From: Cytophagales bacterium UBA2561
GTDB lineage: Bacteria; Bacteroidota; Bacteroidia; Cytophagales; Thermoflexibacteraceae
Direction: 5' to 3'
Assembly: GCA_002340355.1 (NCBI GenBank)
Contig: DDLX01000018.1
Coordinates: 62,001 to 126,000, forward strand
DNA length: 64,000 nucleotides
Shown: in pieces, positions 63,304-64,000 of the stretch
Layout of the letters: each line of letters begins with the position of its first letter
How positions within the stretch are numbered: position 1 is the first letter of the stretch
Program-made: the position numbers and the translations under genes
Notes under the pieces: model-generated
What the model was told of the DNA's origin: nothing
Databases searched by the model: none
The model's input: the letters and a program-made list of their open reading frames with translations, nothing else

Positions 63304-64000
63304 TTACAATCGTTGCATCAATTGAGGAATCATCTTGTTTTTCCAAGCTCGGAAATCACCTGCCAAAATATGTTTTCGAGCCTCATCAACCAGCCATAAA
63401 TAGAAAGTCAAGTTATGAATACTTGCAATTTGTGCGCCTAATATTTCCTTACTTTTGAGCAAATGACGAATATAAGCTTTAGAATAAAACGTACTGGCAT
63501 ACCCTCCTAATTCGGCATCAATGGGCGAAAAATCAGCTTCCCATTTTTTATTTCGCATATTCAAAATGCCTTGAGTCGTGAAAAGCATTCCGTTTCGAGC
63601 ATTTCGGGTAGGCATCACACAATCAAACATATCCACGCCCAAAGCAATACATTCTAAAATATTTTCGGGTGTACCCACCCCCATTAAATAACGAGGTTTA
63701 TCAGAAGGCAAAATAGCACAAACCAACTCAGTAGTTTCGTACATTTCTTCGTGTGGTTCACCAACAGAAAGTCCACCAATGGCATTACCTTCCCGATTCA
63801 TCGAGGCAATAAATTCAGCCGATTTTTGACGTAAATCTTTATAGACACTTCCTTGTACAATTGGGAATAAAACTTGGGAATAACCGTATTTTGGTGAAGT
63901 TTTATCAAAATGGTCACAACAACGTTTGAGCCAACGGTGCGTCATATCCATTGAGGTACGAGCATACTCATAATCACAGGGATACGGAGGACATTCGTCA
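63304..64000 (-). CDS. tgt: Queuine tRNA-ribosyltransferase, C-terminal part
   Basis: The frame runs off the right edge; about 232 residues are visible, from DECPPYPCDYEYARTSMDMT to the stop. Tgt exchanges guanine 34 of certain tRNAs for a queuosine precursor. Typical blocks are FPIVQGSVYKDLRQ, AIGGLSVGEPHEEM, YLMGVGTPENILECI, VDMFDCVMPTRNARNG and GAQIASIHNLTFYLW. The zinc-binding CxCxxC that normally precedes 'YSKAYLRHL' is absent: the sequence there is AELGGYASTFYSKAYIRHL. The DNA shows no frameshift. Confidence 0.93.
   Translation of the reverse strand, partial: DECPPYPCDYEYARTSMDMTHRWLKRCCDHFDKTSPKYGYSQVLFPIVQGSVYKDLRQKSAEFIASMNREGNAIGGLSVGEPHEEMYETTELVCAILPSDKPRYLMGVGTPENILECIALGVDMFDCVMPTRNARNGMLFTTQGILNMRNKKWEADFSPIDAELGGYASTFYSKAYIRHLLKSKEILGAQIASIHNLTFYLWLVDEARKHILAGDFRAWKNKMIPQLMQRL

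Overview
The window is AT-rich DNA from a Bacteroidota bacterium, most likely of the Cytophagales type. The evidence is gene content: a PorT-like type IX secretion component, a large secreted protein with a type IX C-terminal sorting domain, many lipoproteins and outer-membrane-barrel proteins, start sites without clear Shine-Dalgarno sequences, and TAnnTTTG-like -7 promoter elements. KdsA and several glycosyltransferases indicate a Gram-negative LPS envelope. I cannot name the species.

Layout. 0-6.5 kb: N-terminal end of a PfaD-type enoyl reductase, a DUF6526 membrane protein, a small lipoprotein, a large secreted BNR/propeller-FN3 protein with a sorting tail, and an S41 protease lipoprotein. 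6.6-14.0 kb, minus strand: sufD, sufC, an HtrA/DegQ protease, then the translation cluster tRNA-Trp, secE, nusG, rplK, rplA, rplJ, rplL. The cluster ends at a terminator and is not followed by rpoB/rpoC. 14.3-20.3 kb: a CheY-like receiver, PorT, a lipoprotein, murF, a GT2 glycosyltransferase and an OmpA-like protein. 20.5-31.5 kb: carbon metabolism and storage (malic enzyme with phosphotransacetylase domain, class III PHA synthase phaE and phaC, a lone scoB), with rsmA, a CapA-like protein, an FtsB/DivIC-like protein, an Asp/Glu racemase-like protein and a DUF1611/DgcN-like protein. 31.9-42.4 kb: a CrtI-type desaturase, an arginyltransferase-like protein, a MarR regulator, DUF445, DinB-like and nitroreductase proteins, a PrpE-like acyl-CoA synthetase, an apparently solitary D12-class DNA adenine methyltransferase and a TPM-domain protein.

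The most unusual part is 44.3-60.2 kb, all plus strand. After argS comes a 1083-residue membrane sensor (two-component-type propeller, Y_Y_Y, transmembrane helix, SpoIIE phosphatase). Four bases later a 1351-residue superfamily 1 helicase starts, with a DUF4011-like N-terminus and a Vsr-like C-terminus. 37 bases after that is a 1749-residue protein combining a CHAT caspase-like protease (His82/Cys123), a STAND NTPase, a transmembrane helix, 14 WD40 repeats and TPR-like helices. Two paralogous GAF-domain proteins follow, one ending in PAS and one in a SpoIIE phosphatase. The helicase/CHAT-STAND pair is my best candidate for an undescribed defence or cell-suicide module, with the phosphatases as possible signalling partners. 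That role is inferred from domains and gene order only.

60.3-64 kb returns to housekeeping: an outer-membrane protein, a glycosyltransferase, kdsA preceded by a nested inverted repeat, and the C-terminal part of tgt. I saw no rRNA, CRISPR array, transposase, integrase or insertion sequence.
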